Under the pieces are notes generated by a model that worked only from the letters and a program-made list of their open reading frames with translations, ran no database searches and was not told where the DNA came from. Shown in pieces: positions 41,957-53,270 of a stretch of DNA of 64,000 bases (the first letter of the stretch is position 1; each line of letters starts with the position of its first letter). Source of the stretch: Marichromatium gracile (GTDB taxonomy: Bacteria > Pseudomonadota > Gammaproteobacteria > Chromatiales > Chromatiaceae); assembly GCF_004343155.1 (NCBI RefSeq), contig NZ_SMDC01000013.1, forward strand, positions 1 through 64,000. The letters are read 5' to 3'. The translations under genes were made by a program, and so were the position numbers.

Positions 41957-42466
41957 TCAGTCGCCCCGGTCGGCACGGGCCGAGGGGCGCTGGGCGCTCG
42001 CAACGAGCGCCCAGACGGCGGCGATGGCTCCGAGGGCGAAGGCGATCGCCCCCCAGTTGGCCAGCGACAGCCCGAGGATCTGCAGCCCCGGGTCCTCACA
42101 GAAACCGGTGGCGAGGAACAGCTCGGGGGCCTGCTGGCCCAGCCACTCGACCAGTCGCTCGACGGGGCCGAGTTCGCCGCCGATGCAATTGACCGCGCCG
42201 GGCGGCTGCAGTTGCAGCCAGCTCTGGTAGAGCGAACTCCAGAGCCCGCCGAGCGCGCTCGCCACCGTCAGATAACCGAGCACCCGTGCGCCCAGTGCCG
42301 CGGCGAGGGCGAACAGCCCGGCGAGGCCGAACAGCAGGCGCTGGAAGATGCACAGATGGCAGGGGTCGAGCAGCAGCCACTCGGTGAGCGCCACGCTGAA
42401 TGCGGCCACGCCGAGCCCCCCGATCGCCAGGATGTACCAGATCGAGCGGGGCGTGGGGCGAAACAT
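41957..42466 (-). CDS. dsbB: Disulfide bond formation protein DsbB
   Basis: DsbB reoxidises DsbA and passes electrons to quinone. The 169-residue inner-membrane protein has four hydrophobic segments. Its first cysteine pair is in DPCHLCIFQR and its second is Cys in AVNCIGG with Cys in GFCEDPGL. This is the complete DsbB set. It precedes dsbA. Confidence 0.93.
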   Translation of the reverse strand: MFRPTPRSIWYILAIGGLGVAAFSVALTEWLLLDPCHLCIFQRLLFGLAGLFALAAALGARVLGYLTVASALGGLWSSLYQSWLQLQPPGAVNCIGGELGPVERLVEWLGQQAPELFLATGFCEDPGLQILGLSLANWGAIAFALGAIAAVWALVASAQRPSARADRGD

Positions 42467-42620
42467 CGCGATGACTCCTCGGCGTGTGAGAAAATGATGC
42501 GCTTGGCCGGTCGCGCGGGCGGATCAGTTGTCGTGACCGGGCGCCGAAATCATACCGAAAACCCGGTGCAGGCGCGTTCGCGCATCACCGGAAGACGATT
42601 GCGAGGTCTGAGAGAGACTG

Positions 42621-43601
<981 letters not shown>

Positions 43602-43703
43602 AAGACCCCTTGGATAGCGTCGTTTTGATCGCTGACGTGCGCTTTTCGTGTATGTTGCGCCAGCATAACCCTGTGGTACCGACGAAACCGCGAGGAGGGC
43701 GAT

Positions 43704-45617
43704 GTGCTGAGCAGAGTCCGCATCAGTGTGCAGCTGGCCGTTGGCGGCATGGCGGCGATCCTGGTCACGGTGGCGCTGATCCTGCCCAGCGTCTTCCACA
43801 ACCTCGGCGCGCTCTCCGAGCGCGCCGAGCAACGCCGGCTCCAGGACCTCTTCCTCACCCTGCGCTCGGCGCTCGATGAGGAGGCGACACGCGCCGTCTC
43901 GCTCGCCGCGGCGCTCTCCAACGTCCCGGATGTCCGCGCCGCCTTCGCCGCCGGCGATCGCGCGCGGCTGCGCGAACTCACCCTGCCGCTGTTCGAGCGG
44001 ATGCACCGGCAATACGGTCTGGTGCAGTTCCAGTTCCATACCCCGCCGGCCACCTCCTTCCTGCGGCTGCACATGCCGGAGAAGTTCGGCGACGACCTGT
44101 CGGGGTTTCGCCACACCGTGCTCGCCGCCAACCGCACCCGCGCGCCGGTCAGCGGCCTGGAGGAGGGGCGCGCCGGGCTGGGGATCCGTGGCATCGTGCC
44201 GATGTTCGCGCCCGACGGGCGCCATCGCGGTTCGGTCGAGTTCGGGCTCTCCTTCGGCGAGCCCTTCTTCGTCGACTTCACCGAGCGCTTCGGTGCCCGT
44301 GCCCAGCTCACGCTGCGGCGCGGCCAGGACTTCGAACCCTTCGCCGGCACCATCGAGGACGGCACCCGGCTGACCGCCGAGGAGATGCGCCAGGTCATCG
44401 CGGGTGAGCGCATCCAGCGCCAGATCCTCTATCGCGACACGCCGATGGCGCTGCTGGCGCAAGCGATCACCGACTATGCCGGCGAGCCCGTGGGGGTGGT
44501 CGAGCTGCTGCTCGATCGCAGCGACGACGTCGGCGCCTTCAATCGCGCCATCCGCGACGCCTTGCTCTTCAGTCTGCTGGCGCTCTGTGTCGGCGCCGTG
44601 CTGACCTGGCTGCTGAGTCGCGCCATCGCCCGGCCGATTCGCGCCGCTGCCACGCGCATGAACGACATCGCCCACGGCGACGGCGATCTCACCCAGCACC
44701 TCGAGGCACGCGGTCGCAACGAGCTGACCGAGCTGGCGGTGGCCTTCAACGCCTTCGTCGACCGTATCCACAACCTGGTCAGGGAGCTGGTCGGGGGTGG
44801 CGATCGGTTGAGCGAGGCGGCCGGTGGGCTGTCGGCGACCAGCGAGCAGATCCGCGCTCAGCTCGAGCGTCAGCAGTCGGGCACCGATCAGGTCGCCACC
44901 GCCATGACCGAGATGACCGCCACCGTCGCCGAGGTCGCGCGCAACGCCACGCGCGCGGCCGAGGCGACCCGTGACATGGAGCGCGAGGCCGGCGGTGGCG
45001 CGGCGGTGGTGCGCGAGACGATCGACGCCATCGAGTCCCTGGCCGCGGCGGTGGAGAACGCCGCGACGGTGATCGCGCGGCTCTCGGACGATGCCGAGTC
45101 GATCGGCCGGATCCTCGATGTGATCGGCGGCATCGCCGAGCAGACCAACCTGCTCGCGCTCAATGCCGCGATCGAGGCGGCGCGCGCGGGCGAGCAGGGG
45201 CGCGGCTTCGCGGTGGTCGCCGACGAGGTGCGCAGCCTTGCCGGGCGCACCCAGTCGGCCACCCATGAGATCCAGGGCATGATCGAGGCGCTGCAGGGCG
45301 GCGCCCGTGAGGCGGTCACGGTGATGGCCGACGGTCGCACCAAGGCCGGCGAGAGCGTTGCCCAGGCCGGACGCGCCGGTGCATCGCTCGAGGCGATCAC
45401 CGCCGAGGTGGCCACCGTCAACGACATGAACGGCCAGATCGCCAGCGCCGCCGAGCAGCAGCGCGCGGTGGCCGAGGAGATCGACCGCAACCTCTCCGGC
45501 ATCAGCCACGAGGAGGAGGAGATCGCCGCCGTCTCGCGACGCATCGCCGAGGCCGCCGAGGCGCTCGCCGCGCTCGCCGCCGAGCAGCAGGAGCGCACCC
45601 GGCGGTTCAAGGTCTGA
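43704..45617 (+). CDS. Methyl-accepting chemotaxis protein
   Basis: The 637-residue receptor has an N-terminal membrane helix ([19 protein letters not shown]). A periplasmic sensing region (about 35-275) contains [20 protein letters not shown], reminiscent of double-cache/DUF3365-type sensors, and also [11 protein letters not shown] second membrane helix ([18 protein letters not shown]) and a HAMP domain follow. The signalling domain has its hairpin tip at [19 protein letters not shown] (about 475). The GTG start follows GAGGAGG. No C-terminal CheR/CheB pentapeptide is present. Ligand unknown. Confidence 0.93.
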   Translation: MLSRVRISVQLAVGGMAAILVTVALILPSVFHNLGALSERAEQRRLQDLFLTLRSALDEEATRAVSLAAALSNVPDVRAAFAAGDRARLRELTLPLFERMHRQYGLVQFQFHTPPATSFLRLHMPEKFGDDLSGFRHTVLAANRTRAPVSGLEEGRAGLGIRGIVPMFAPDGRHRGSVEFGLSFGEPFFVDFTERFGARAQLTLRRGQDFEPFAGTIEDGTRLTAEEMRQVIAGERIQRQILYRDTPMALLAQAITDYAGEPVGVVELLLDRSDDVGAFNRAIRDALLFSLLALCVGAVLTWLLSRAIARPIRAAATRMNDIAHGDGDLTQHLEARGRNELTELAVAFNAFVDRIHNLVRELVGGGDRLSEAAGGLSATSEQIRAQLERQQSGTDQVATAMTEMTATVAEVARNATRAAEATRDMEREAGGGAAVVRETIDAIESLAAAVENAATVIARLSDDAESIGRILDVIGGIAEQTNLLALNAAIEAARAGEQGRGFAVVADEVRSLAGRTQSATHEIQGMIEALQGGAREAVTVMADGRTKAGESVAQAGRAGASLEAITAEVATVNDMNGQIASAAEQQRAVAEEIDRNLSGISHEEEEIAAVSRRIAEAAEALAALAAEQQERTRRFKV

Positions 45618-45620
45618 GCC

Positions 45621-47354
45621 TCAGCCGAGGACGCCGAGCAGGGCGCGGGTGACGCCGCTGAGGCTCTCGCCGGCGATCAGCCCGGCGGCCGCGGCGAGCA
45701 GGAAGCGCTCGGCCAGTCGTGGGCGGTAGCGGGCGAGGGCGTGCCCGACCAGACTGCCGAGACAGAGGGTGAGCGAGAGCGATGCCGGGATCACCATCGC
45801 CAGCCCCAGCGCTGGCGCGCTCGGTACCCGGCGCGGTCCGTGGCGGTGTTCGAGCAGGGTCAGCACGACCCCGCAGCCGGCGGCGAGGAGGAGTGCGGCG
45901 AGCGCGCTCGGCGGCAGCGCGGCGAGTCCCTGGTCGAGGGTCTCGGCCACCACCTTCCAGGTTGCTACCGCCGGGGCCGGCCACTGCTCGGTGATCAGCA
46001 TGGTCGCCGGGTCCGGGATCAGGCGCAGATAGACCAGGCTGCCGACCACACTGCCCACGGCCACCCCCAGACACTGCGCGATCACCTGGTAGCCCGGGGT
46101 GGCGCCGATCGCGTGTCCGGCCTTGAAGTCGTTGAGCAGATCGGCGCTCTGCCCGGCCGCGCCGCCGGCGACGTTGGCGCCGACCAGGTTGGCCGTCTGG
46201 TCGCCCGGCGCGGTGATGCCGCTGCCGAGCTGCGAGACCTTGCCGATGGCGCCGATCGGCGGGATGCCGGTCTCGCCGACCACGCGCGCCGCCACCATCG
46301 CCAGCACGAAGGCGATCGGCACCGCCAGCAGCGCGAGCAGCCAGTGGATGCCGAAGATCTGCGTCTGGGCGAGCACCACCAGGGCGCTGGCGAGCGCCAG
46401 TCCGAGTGCGCGGTGCAGTGTGGCCCCGTCGTCGTTTCGCCCGGTGCCGGTGCCCGCGGCATGGGCGGCGCGCAGTTGCAGCACCAGCCGGGTCAGGGTC
46501 GCGGCCACCAATAGAGCCACCCCGGGCCACAGCAGCCATTCGATCATGGTTCCGAACCAGCTCGCAGCCGGGTCGGTCGCGCCCGGCAGGATGAACCCCT
46601 GGTACAACCCCAGCGGGCCGAGCAGCGCCCAGGCGATGAGCGCGCCGAGCAACAGCGAGAGCCCGGCGCGGACCCCGATGATGGCGCCGAAGCCGGCGAG
46701 CATCAGCGAGGGGTCGAGGCTGAGGGTGAGGTTCTTGGCGCTGATCGCCGGGGCGCCGGCGAGTGCGCCGGCGGCGGGCAGCTCGACGCCGAGTCCCGGA
46801 CGCGGCAGCGCCCAGCGACCGCTGTCGAGCCACTTGAGCGCGGCGGCCAGGGCGCCGGCGCCGAGCAGGACGCGCAGTCTCAGCCGTGCCTCGCGACCCT
46901 GGCGGAACATCTCCTGCAATGCCTCGGCGGTGGCGCGACCGGTGGGGAAGGGCAGCGGGGTACGCACGATCAGCCCGGCGCGCAGATACCAGGCGACCCA
47001 GATGCCGAGGAAGCTCACCGCGAACACCCAGGCGATCAGCTCGACGGCGGGCAGGTTGCCGCCGGAGAGCATCGCCAGGGCCGGGATCGGCGCGACCAGC
47101 CCGCCGGAGATGATGTTGGCCGCGGAGGACGCGGTGGTCTGGGTGATGTTGCCCTCGCCGATGGCCAGCGGCGCGCTCAGGCGCAGTCGTGCAAGCAGTG
47201 CCCAGAGTCCGCTGGCGATCAGCAGCGCCACGATCGAGATGTTGAACGACCAGCCGATCTTCAGTCCGGCGTAGACGTTGCACGGGGTGAGCAGGGCGCC
47301 GAGTAGCGCGCCGCCGAGGAGCGCCCGGGCGCTCAGCTGTCGATGCCTGTCCAT
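45621..47354 (-). CDS. OPT-family transporter
   Basis: The 577-residue protein has about 14 hydrophobic segments. OPT-family landmarks are GALLTPCNVYAGLKIGWSF at the start, ATAEALQEMFRQG with the preceding PFPTGRA, and GETGIPPIGAIGKVSQL later. OPT proteins import oligopeptides or metal chelates; the substrate here is unknown. It ends four bases from the convergent chemoreceptor stop. It is divergent from the KamA-like gene, with a 294-bp gap in which I see no clear feature. Confidence 0.88.
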   Translation of the reverse strand: MDRHRQLSARALLGGALLGALLTPCNVYAGLKIGWSFNISIVALLIASGLWALLARLRLSAPLAIGEGNITQTTASSAANIISGGLVAPIPALAMLSGGNLPAVELIAWVFAVSFLGIWVAWYLRAGLIVRTPLPFPTGRATAEALQEMFRQGREARLRLRVLLGAGALAAALKWLDSGRWALPRPGLGVELPAAGALAGAPAISAKNLTLSLDPSLMLAGFGAIIGVRAGLSLLLGALIAWALLGPLGLYQGFILPGATDPAASWFGTMIEWLLWPGVALLVAATLTRLVLQLRAAHAAGTGTGRNDDGATLHRALGLALASALVVLAQTQIFGIHWLLALLAVPIAFVLAMVAARVVGETGIPPIGAIGKVSQLGSGITAPGDQTANLVGANVAGGAAGQSADLLNDFKAGHAIGATPGYQVIAQCLGVAVGSVVGSLVYLRLIPDPATMLITEQWPAPAVATWKVVAETLDQGLAALPPSALAALLLAAGCGVVLTLLEHRHGPRRVPSAPALGLAMVIPASLSLTLCLGSLVGHALARYRPRLAERFLLAAAAGLIAGESLSGVTRALLGVLG

Positions 47355-47648
47355 GTCGCTCCCGATGCTTGCGCACCCATCGTCCGGGTGCGGGTGACTG
47401 TGCCCCTGTCATGCGATCCGTGTCCCTCGCGCCGGATCGGGCAGGGTTCCTGTGTTAGGATGGTGAAATCCTTTGCAATGGTTTTGCCAGTCCGGGCGGC
47501 TGCTCGGATCCTCTGGTGGCGCGCTCACGCGCCCGGCGCCGGCGAAGCGCGTACGACGAATACCGTCACTTCTTTCGCCAACCCCTTTGGATAGCCGTGC
47601 CCATTCGGTTCAGCGTCCTCTTCTGACTATCCACAGAGGAGCTTTGTC

Positions 47649-49073
47649 ATGTCCTACAACAATGCCCAGCCCAAGCGGGCGGTGGCGGTCGAGTCCGCCC
47701 GCCCGTTCCGTGTCCACACCCAGCGTAATCTCGACCGCATCGATGCGCTGCGTGGACTCTCCGAGGATCGCCGTTTCGCGATGAAGGTGGTCTCGACCGT
47801 GCTGCCGTTTCGCGTCAACGACTATGTGATCGATGAACTGATTGACTGGGACAATGTCCCCGATGATCCGATCTTCCAGCTGGTGTTCCCGCAGCAGGGG
47901 ATGCTCAGCGAGCGTCATTTCAGCCGCATTGCCGATCTGCTGCGCGCCGAGGCCGCGCCCGCCGCGCTCGAGGCCGCGGTGCGCGAGATCCGCGCCGAGC
48001 TCAACCCCCATCCCGCCGGGCAGCTCGAGAGCAACCTGCCCAAGCTCGACGGCGAGCGCCCGCTCGAAGGGCTGCAGCACAAGTATCGCGAGACCGTGCT
48101 GTTCTTCCCCAGTCAGGGGCAGACCTGTCACGCCTATTGCAGCTTCTGCTTCCGCTGGGCGCAGTTCGTCGGCGACAAGTCGCTGCGCATCGCCTCGAAC
48201 GAGGCCTCCGGGCTGCACGCCTATCTGCGCCAGCACCCGCAGGTTACCGATCTGTTGATCACCGGCGGTGATCCGATGGTGATGAAGGCGCGCCATCTCG
48301 AGGCCTATCTCGAGCCGCTGCTGCGTCCCGAGTTCGATCACGTCCAGAGTATCCGCATCGGCACCAAGGCGTTGACCTTCTGGCCCCAGCGTTTCGTCGG
48401 CGACGCCGACAGCGATCAGCTGATGGCGTTGCTCGAGCGGCTGGTGGCCAACGGCAAGCACGTCGCGCTGATGGCCCACACCAACCACTGGCGCGAGCTC
48501 GAGACCGCGACCGCCCGCGAGGCGATCGCGCGGCTGCGCGCCACCGGCGCCGAGATCCGCAGCCAGGGGCCGTTGCTCGCCCACATCAACGACGACCCCG
48601 AGGTGTGGACGCGGATGTGGCGCACCCAGGTGCGCCTCGGCATCATCCCCTACTACATGTTCGTGCAGCGCGATACCGGCGCCCAGCACTACTTCGAGGT
48701 GCCGCTGGTGCGTGCCTGGGAGATCTATCGCGAGGCGATCCAGGGGGTCTCGGGGCTGGCTCGCACCGCGCGCGGTCCGAGCATGAGTGCGGGGCCGGGC
48801 AAGATCGAGATCCAGGGCGTGACCGAGGTCGCCGGCGAGCGGGTGTTCGTGCTGCGCTTCCTCCAGGGACGCAACCCCGACTGGGTCAACCGCCCCTTCT
48901 TCGCCCGCTTCGACCCCAAGGCGACCTGGCTCGACGATCTGGTGCCGGCCTTCGGCGAGGATCGCTTCTTCTTCACCGACGAGTATCTCACCCGCTGGCC
49001 GAGCGCCCAGGCGGCGCGGATCGAGTCGGTCCGCGCGCCCGAGTCTGCGCTGCCCGAGGTCTCCGGACTCTGA
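47649..49073 (+). CDS. KamA-family radical SAM protein (lysine 2,3-aminomutase-like)
   Basis: The 474-residue protein has the radical SAM cluster motif in GQTCHAYCSFCFRWAQF (CxxxCxxC, about 158-165). Next comes LLITGGDPMVM, typical of the KamA family. In the C-terminal part SAGPGKIEIQG matches the region where KamA has its PLP lysine. KamA proteins convert lysine to beta-lysine; a distinct substrate is possible because the protein is longer than typical KamA and has an N-terminal extension of about 100 residues. AGGAG precedes the ATG. No beta-lysine acetyltransferase is adjacent. Confidence 0.8.
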   Translation: MSYNNAQPKRAVAVESARPFRVHTQRNLDRIDALRGLSEDRRFAMKVVSTVLPFRVNDYVIDELIDWDNVPDDPIFQLVFPQQGMLSERHFSRIADLLRAEAAPAALEAAVREIRAELNPHPAGQLESNLPKLDGERPLEGLQHKYRETVLFFPSQGQTCHAYCSFCFRWAQFVGDKSLRIASNEASGLHAYLRQHPQVTDLLITGGDPMVMKARHLEAYLEPLLRPEFDHVQSIRIGTKALTFWPQRFVGDADSDQLMALLERLVANGKHVALMAHTNHWRELETATAREAIARLRATGAEIRSQGPLLAHINDDPEVWTRMWRTQVRLGIIPYYMFVQRDTGAQHYFEVPLVRAWEIYREAIQGVSGLARTARGPSMSAGPGKIEIQGVTEVAGERVFVLRFLQGRNPDWVNRPFFARFDPKATWLDDLVPAFGEDRFFFTDEYLTRWPSAQAARIESVRAPESALPEVSGL

Positions 49074-49218
49074 CCCTCCCCCCGCGGCGCCCGCTCTCTG
49101 CGAGCGGCGTCGGCGGTATCGTTCTCGGCTTGACCCCGGTCAGTCAGTCTGTCCCGTGGCGGGGGCGGGCGTTGACTTGCTCCTTCCGATCGGACTTAAT
49201 CGGCGCCCTCGATTCCGC

Positions 49219-49412
49219 GGTGGCCCCTGGACCCAGTTCCCGGGGCTGAAACGGGAAGACCGGTGCGCCGATCGTCCGCGATCGGTCAGTCCGGCGCTGC
49301 CCCCGCAACGGTAGACGAATCAGGGCGCGACCTGATGCCACTGTGTCGATCACGGGAAGGCGTCGCGTCCGGGGCCATGCCGGCCCGCTCGTGAGCCCGG
49401 AGACCGGCCTCG
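49219..49412 (+). ncRNA. Cobalamin riboswitch upstream of btuB
   Basis: Conserved cobalamin-riboswitch elements appear in order: AAACGGGAAGACCGGTG, then CCGGCGCTGCCCCCGCAAC, the B12 box GCCACTG (49337-49343), CACGGGAAGG, and the 3' GAGCCCGGAGACCGGCC closing arm. The region ends about 190 bases before btuB. Binding of adenosylcobalamin should shut down btuB and probably the cob genes. The 145 bases before it, after the radical SAM gene, hold nothing clear. Confidence 0.93.
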
Positions 49413-49604
49413 GAATCAGGATCCGCAGTGCCCGCAAAGCGAGGCCGGGCGGGTCCGTCAAGCCGGGGCTGCGTGGGTAGACCGGGTGGCGATCGCGGCT
49501 CCTCGCGCATCCAGCGCGTGGCCGGTGACGCTTGCCCGCCGAGCATCCAGCCCCTCTCTGTTGTCGACCCCTGCGGGTGTGCGGGGTCCTGTGAGGAGCA
49601 TGTG

Positions 49605-51476
49605 ATGAAGAGTCCCTTGATGCTGGCGGCGCTGGCCGCGCCCTTGAGCGCCCAGGTCCTGGCCCAGACCGATTCCCAGGTGTTGGAGCCGACGGTGGTC
49701 ACTGCCACGCGTACCGCCGAGCCGGCGGGCGAGACCCTGGCCACGGTGAGCGTGATCGATCGCGCCGAGATCGAGCGGCGTCAGGCCCGCTCGGTGCCCG
49801 ATCTGCTGCGCACCCTGCCCGGCGTGAGCATCGCCCAGAACGGCGGTCCCGGCCAGTCGGCCTCGGTGATGCTGCGCGGCACCAATTCCGATCACGTGCT
49901 GGTGCTGATCGACGGGGTGCGTGTCGGCTCGGCCACCCTGGGCACGACCTCGCTGCAGGACCTGCCGGTCGATCAGATCGAGCGCATCGAGGTGGTGCGC
50001 GGGCCGCGTTCGAGCCTCTACGGCTCCGAGGCCATCGGCGGTGTCATCCAGGTCTTCACCCGTCGCGGCGGCGGCGCGCTCACCCCGCGCTTCAGCGTCG
50101 GTGTCGGCGAGCTGGGCACCGCCAGCGTCTCCGGCGGGCTCTCCGGCGGCGGCGAGCACGCCTGGTTCAACCTCGGCGCCAACTTCGAGCAGACCGACGG
50201 CATCAACGCCTGCGCCGGTCGCCCCTTCCCCTATGCCGGTTGCGGCGTCGATCAGCCCGATCGCGACGGCTACAGCAGTCACGGCGTCAGCGCCCGCGCC
50301 GGTTATGCCTTCAACGAGCGCGCCGAGGTCGAATTCCACCTGCTCAGCGCCGAGAGTGCCAACGACTTCGACGGCTCGGCCTTCTCCGGCAACAAGGCCC
50401 GCTCCTCGCAGCAGGTCTTCGGCGCCAACGCCACCCTGCGCCCGCTCGATGCCTGGACCCTGACGCTCACCGCCGGGCGCAGCTGGGATGATTACCGGGT
50501 GTTCTACGACGATGCCGCCGCGGCGGTCTTCGATCAGTTCGTCGACCGCTTCCAGACCGAGCGCGACAGCCTCTCGCTGCAGAGTGATGTCACCATCGCC
50601 GCCGGGCAGCTGGTGAGCCTCGGGATCGACTATGTCGACGATCGGGTCAGCGGGACCGTCGACTATGCCGAGGACGCGCGCGACAACCTCGGCGTGTTCG
50701 GTCAGTACCAGGGCAGCTTCGGCGCCTTCGATCTCAAGCTCAGCCTGCGTCAGGACGACAACCAGCAGTTCGGCAGCCACACCACCGGCAGCGCCGCGCT
50801 CGGTTATCTGTTCGCCAACGACATCCAGGTCGCGCTCTCCTACGGCACCGGCTTCAAGGCGCCGACCTTCAACGAGCTCTACTACCCGGGCTTCGGCAAC
50901 ACCGCGCTCGATCCCGAGGAGTCCGAGAGCATCGAGCTGATGGCCAACGGCCCGCTGCCGCTGCCCGGGCGGATGCGCGGCGACTGGCAGCTGAGCCTCT
51001 ACCAGACCGAGATCGACGACCTGATCGCCTATGACTCGGCCATCTTCGCCCCGGCCAACGTCGACTCGGCGCGGATCCGCGGCCTCGAGGCCGCGGCCGA
51101 TCTCCGCTGGGACGACTGGACGCTGGCCGGCAACCTCACCCTGCTCGATCCCGAGAACCGCTCCGAGGGCGCCAACGACGGCAATCTGCTGCCGCGTCGC
51201 GCCGAGCAGAGCCTGCAGCTCGATCTCGATCGCACGCTCGGACGCTGGCGCGCCGGTGCGACCCTGCAACTGGTCGGCGAGCGCTACGACGACCTCGCCA
51301 ACCAGGTCGATCTCGACGCCTATGCGCTGCTCGATCTGCGTCTCGAATACGCCTTCAACCCGGCGCTGCGCCTCCAGGGACGGCTCGCCAACGCCCTCGA
51401 CGAGACCTATGAAACGGCCTATCTGTACAATCAGCCCGGTCGCGCGTTCTACCTGACCCTGCGCTACCAGCCCTGA
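49605..51476 (+). CDS. btuB: TonB-dependent vitamin B12 receptor
   Basis: BtuB imports cobalamin across the outer membrane using TonB energy. The 623-residue precursor has a signal peptide ending near SAQVLAQ, a TonB-box-like EPTVVTATR, a plug domain (GVSIAQNGGPGQSASVMLRG, VVRGPRSSLYGSEAIGG) and a beta-barrel ending in a terminal aromatic strand (AFYLTLRYQP). The start at 49605 has GAGGAG just upstream. The riboswitch ahead of it strongly supports cobalamin as ligand. Confidence 0.93.
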   Translation: MKSPLMLAALAAPLSAQVLAQTDSQVLEPTVVTATRTAEPAGETLATVSVIDRAEIERRQARSVPDLLRTLPGVSIAQNGGPGQSASVMLRGTNSDHVLVLIDGVRVGSATLGTTSLQDLPVDQIERIEVVRGPRSSLYGSEAIGGVIQVFTRRGGGALTPRFSVGVGELGTASVSGGLSGGGEHAWFNLGANFEQTDGINACAGRPFPYAGCGVDQPDRDGYSSHGVSARAGYAFNERAEVEFHLLSAESANDFDGSAFSGNKARSSQQVFGANATLRPLDAWTLTLTAGRSWDDYRVFYDDAAAAVFDQFVDRFQTERDSLSLQSDVTIAAGQLVSLGIDYVDDRVSGTVDYAEDARDNLGVFGQYQGSFGAFDLKLSLRQDDNQQFGSHTTGSAALGYLFANDIQVALSYGTGFKAPTFNELYYPGFGNTALDPEESESIELMANGPLPLPGRMRGDWQLSLYQTEIDDLIAYDSAIFAPANVDSARIRGLEAAADLRWDDWTLAGNLTLLDPENRSEGANDGNLLPRRAEQSLQLDLDRTLGRWRAGATLQLVGERYDDLANQVDLDAYALLDLRLEYAFNPALRLQGRLANALDETYETAYLYNQPGRAFYLTLRYQP

Positions 51477-51490
51477 CCCCGGACGTCGCT

Positions 51491-51509
51491 CCGCCCCGCG
51501 TCGGGGCGG
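51491..51509 (+). terminator. Hairpin after btuB
   Basis: CCGCCCCG and CGGGGCGG pair around CGT, 14 bases after the btuB stop. No T-tract is present, so read-through into cobT is possible. Confidence 0.35.
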
Positions 51510-51627
51510 GGCCGCCCGGCGAGCAAGGCCGTCGTGTCCTCGATCCCTTCCCGCCGCCCCGTGCGGCATTCGACCCGTCGCGCCGGTAGTGCGCGACGCT
51601 CATCGCTCCCATCCATGAGGTGCGCCC

Positions 51628-52686
51628 ATGACCCCGACCCTCGACTGGCTCGCCGAGCCCTGTCCCCCGATCGATCAGACCGCCGTGCAGCATGCGCTCG
51701 CGCGTCAGGACCAGCTCACCAAGCCACCGGGCTCGCTCGGTCGGCTCGAGGAGCTGGCGGTGCGTCTGGCCGGCCTGCAACGCACCGCCACCCCGGAGGT
51801 CGATCCGGTGCGGGTGCTGTTGTTCGCCGCCGACCACGGGGTTGCCGCCGAGGGTGTGTCGCGCTATCCCCAGGATGTCACCAAGCAGATGGTCCGCAAC
51901 ATCGCCAATGGTGGGGCGGGGGTCGCGGTGATGGCCAAGGCGGTCGGCGCTAGGCTCGATATCATCGAGCTGGGCCTGGCCACCGGCTCGGAGGTCGTCG
52001 AGGGCGTGCGCTCCGAACCCCTCGGGCCGGGGAGCGGCAACATCGCCCGCGAGCCGGCGATGACCCCCGAGCAGCTTGCGCGGGCGCTCGACATCGGGCG
52101 CGACGCGGTCGATCGCGCCGTCGCCGAGGGCGTGCGGCTGATCATCGGTGGCGAGCTCGGTATCGCCAACACCACCGCCGCCGCCGCGCTGGGCTGCGCG
52201 CTGCTCGATCGCGCCGCCTCCGAGGTGGTGGGACCGGGGACCGGGCTGGACAGCGCCGGGGTCAACCGCAAGGCCGAGGTGGTGGCGCGTGCGCTGGAGC
52301 TGCACGCCAGCGAACCGCGCGACCCGCTGGAGATGCTGCGCCGGCTCGGCGGTTTCGAGATCGCCGCGCTCGCCGGCGCCTATCTGCGTGCCGCCCAGCG
52401 TGGCGTGGTGATGCTGATCGACGGCTTCATCGTCTCCTCGGCGGCGCTCGCCGCGGTGCGTCTGCAGCCTGCGGCGCGCGACTGGATGCTGTTCTCGCAT
52501 CGCTCGGCCGAGCCCGGTCATCGGCTGATGATGGAGGCGCTGGAGGCCAACCCGCTGCTCGATCTCGGCTTCCGTCTCGGCGAGGCGACCGGCGCCTGCG
52601 CCGCGGTGCCGCTGCTGCGTCTGGCCTGTGCGGTGCATCGCGACATGGCGACTTTTGACGAGGCCGGAGTGAGCAACGCGTGCTGA
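51628..52686 (+). CDS. cobT: Nicotinate-nucleotide:dimethylbenzimidazole phosphoribosyltransferase
   Basis: CobT activates the lower-ligand base (dimethylbenzimidazole) as its ribotide for cobalamin assembly. The 352-residue protein has the signature LTKPPGSLGRLEELA (about 29-43), LLFAADHGVAAEGVS, and near the C-terminus SHRSAEPGHRLMMEAL with the catalytic Glu region. It overlaps the next gene by seven bases. Confidence 0.96.
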   Translation: MTPTLDWLAEPCPPIDQTAVQHALARQDQLTKPPGSLGRLEELAVRLAGLQRTATPEVDPVRVLLFAADHGVAAEGVSRYPQDVTKQMVRNIANGGAGVAVMAKAVGARLDIIELGLATGSEVVEGVRSEPLGPGSGNIAREPAMTPEQLARALDIGRDAVDRAVAEGVRLIIGGELGIANTTAAAALGCALLDRAASEVVGPGTGLDSAGVNRKAEVVARALELHASEPRDPLEMLRRLGGFEIAALAGAYLRAAQRGVVMLIDGFIVSSAALAAVRLQPAARDWMLFSHRSAEPGHRLMMEALEANPLLDLGFRLGEATGACAAVPLLRLACAVHRDMATFDEAGVSNAC

Positions 52687-53270
52687 GCCTGCGCGGCCGG
52701 CTGATCGACCTGCTGCGTCACGGCGAGGTCGAGGGCGGGAGCCGCCTGCGCGGCAGTTGCGATGATCCGCTGAGCGCGCGCGGCTGGTCGCAGCTGCGCG
52801 CGGCCACCGCCGGGCTCGACGAGCCGCGGCTGGTGGTCAGCTCGCCATTGCAGCGCTGCGCGGCCTTCGCCCGCGAGCTGGCCGCACAGCGCGGGCTCGA
52901 GCTGGTGCTCGAACCCGCGCTGGCAGAGCGTCACTTCGGCGATTGGGAGGGGTGCTCGGCCAGCGAGCTCCCCGAGGATGAACTCTGGCGGCTGTGGGAT
53001 GACCCGCTCGGCTTCACCCCGCCGGGGGGCGAGCCGATGTCTGACTTCCTCGCCCGGACCCGCGCGGCCTGGCGCGCGCTGCTCGAGGGCGGCGGGCCGG
53101 ACGCGCTGGTGGTGACCCACGGCGGGGTGATTCGCGCGATCCTCGCCGAGGTGCTGGAGATGCCGCCGCGAGCGATGATCCTGCTCGAGGTCGCCCATGC
53201 CGGGCGCAGTCGCGTCCGTGTCCCACCCTCACCGGGCCGCCCCAGCCTGGTGACCCATCGAGGTCCCTGA
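52680..53270 (+). CDS. cobC: Histidine phosphatase, CobC-like
   Basis: The 196-residue protein has the phosphoglycerate-mutase-type catalytic start DLLRHGEVEGGSRLRG, the acid/base region ERHFGDWEG and the late VVTHGGVIRAIL. In this operon it most likely removes the 5'-phosphate from alpha-ribazole phosphate or adenosylcobalamin phosphate. The GTG start overlaps cobT, and the stop overlaps the cobS start (TGATG). General phosphatase activity cannot be excluded. Confidence 0.85.
   Translation: MLSLRGRLIDLLRHGEVEGGSRLRGSCDDPLSARGWSQLRAATAGLDEPRLVVSSPLQRCAAFARELAAQRGLELVLEPALAERHFGDWEGCSASELPEDELWRLWDDPLGFTPPGGEPMSDFLARTRAAWRALLEGGGPDALVVTHGGVIRAILAEVLEMPPRAMILLEVAHAGRSRVRVPPSPGRPSLVTHRGP

Noticed and set aside
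52680-53270. Phosphoglycerate mutase of glycolysis
   Set aside because: The fold is shared, but overlap with cobT and cobS points to CobC.
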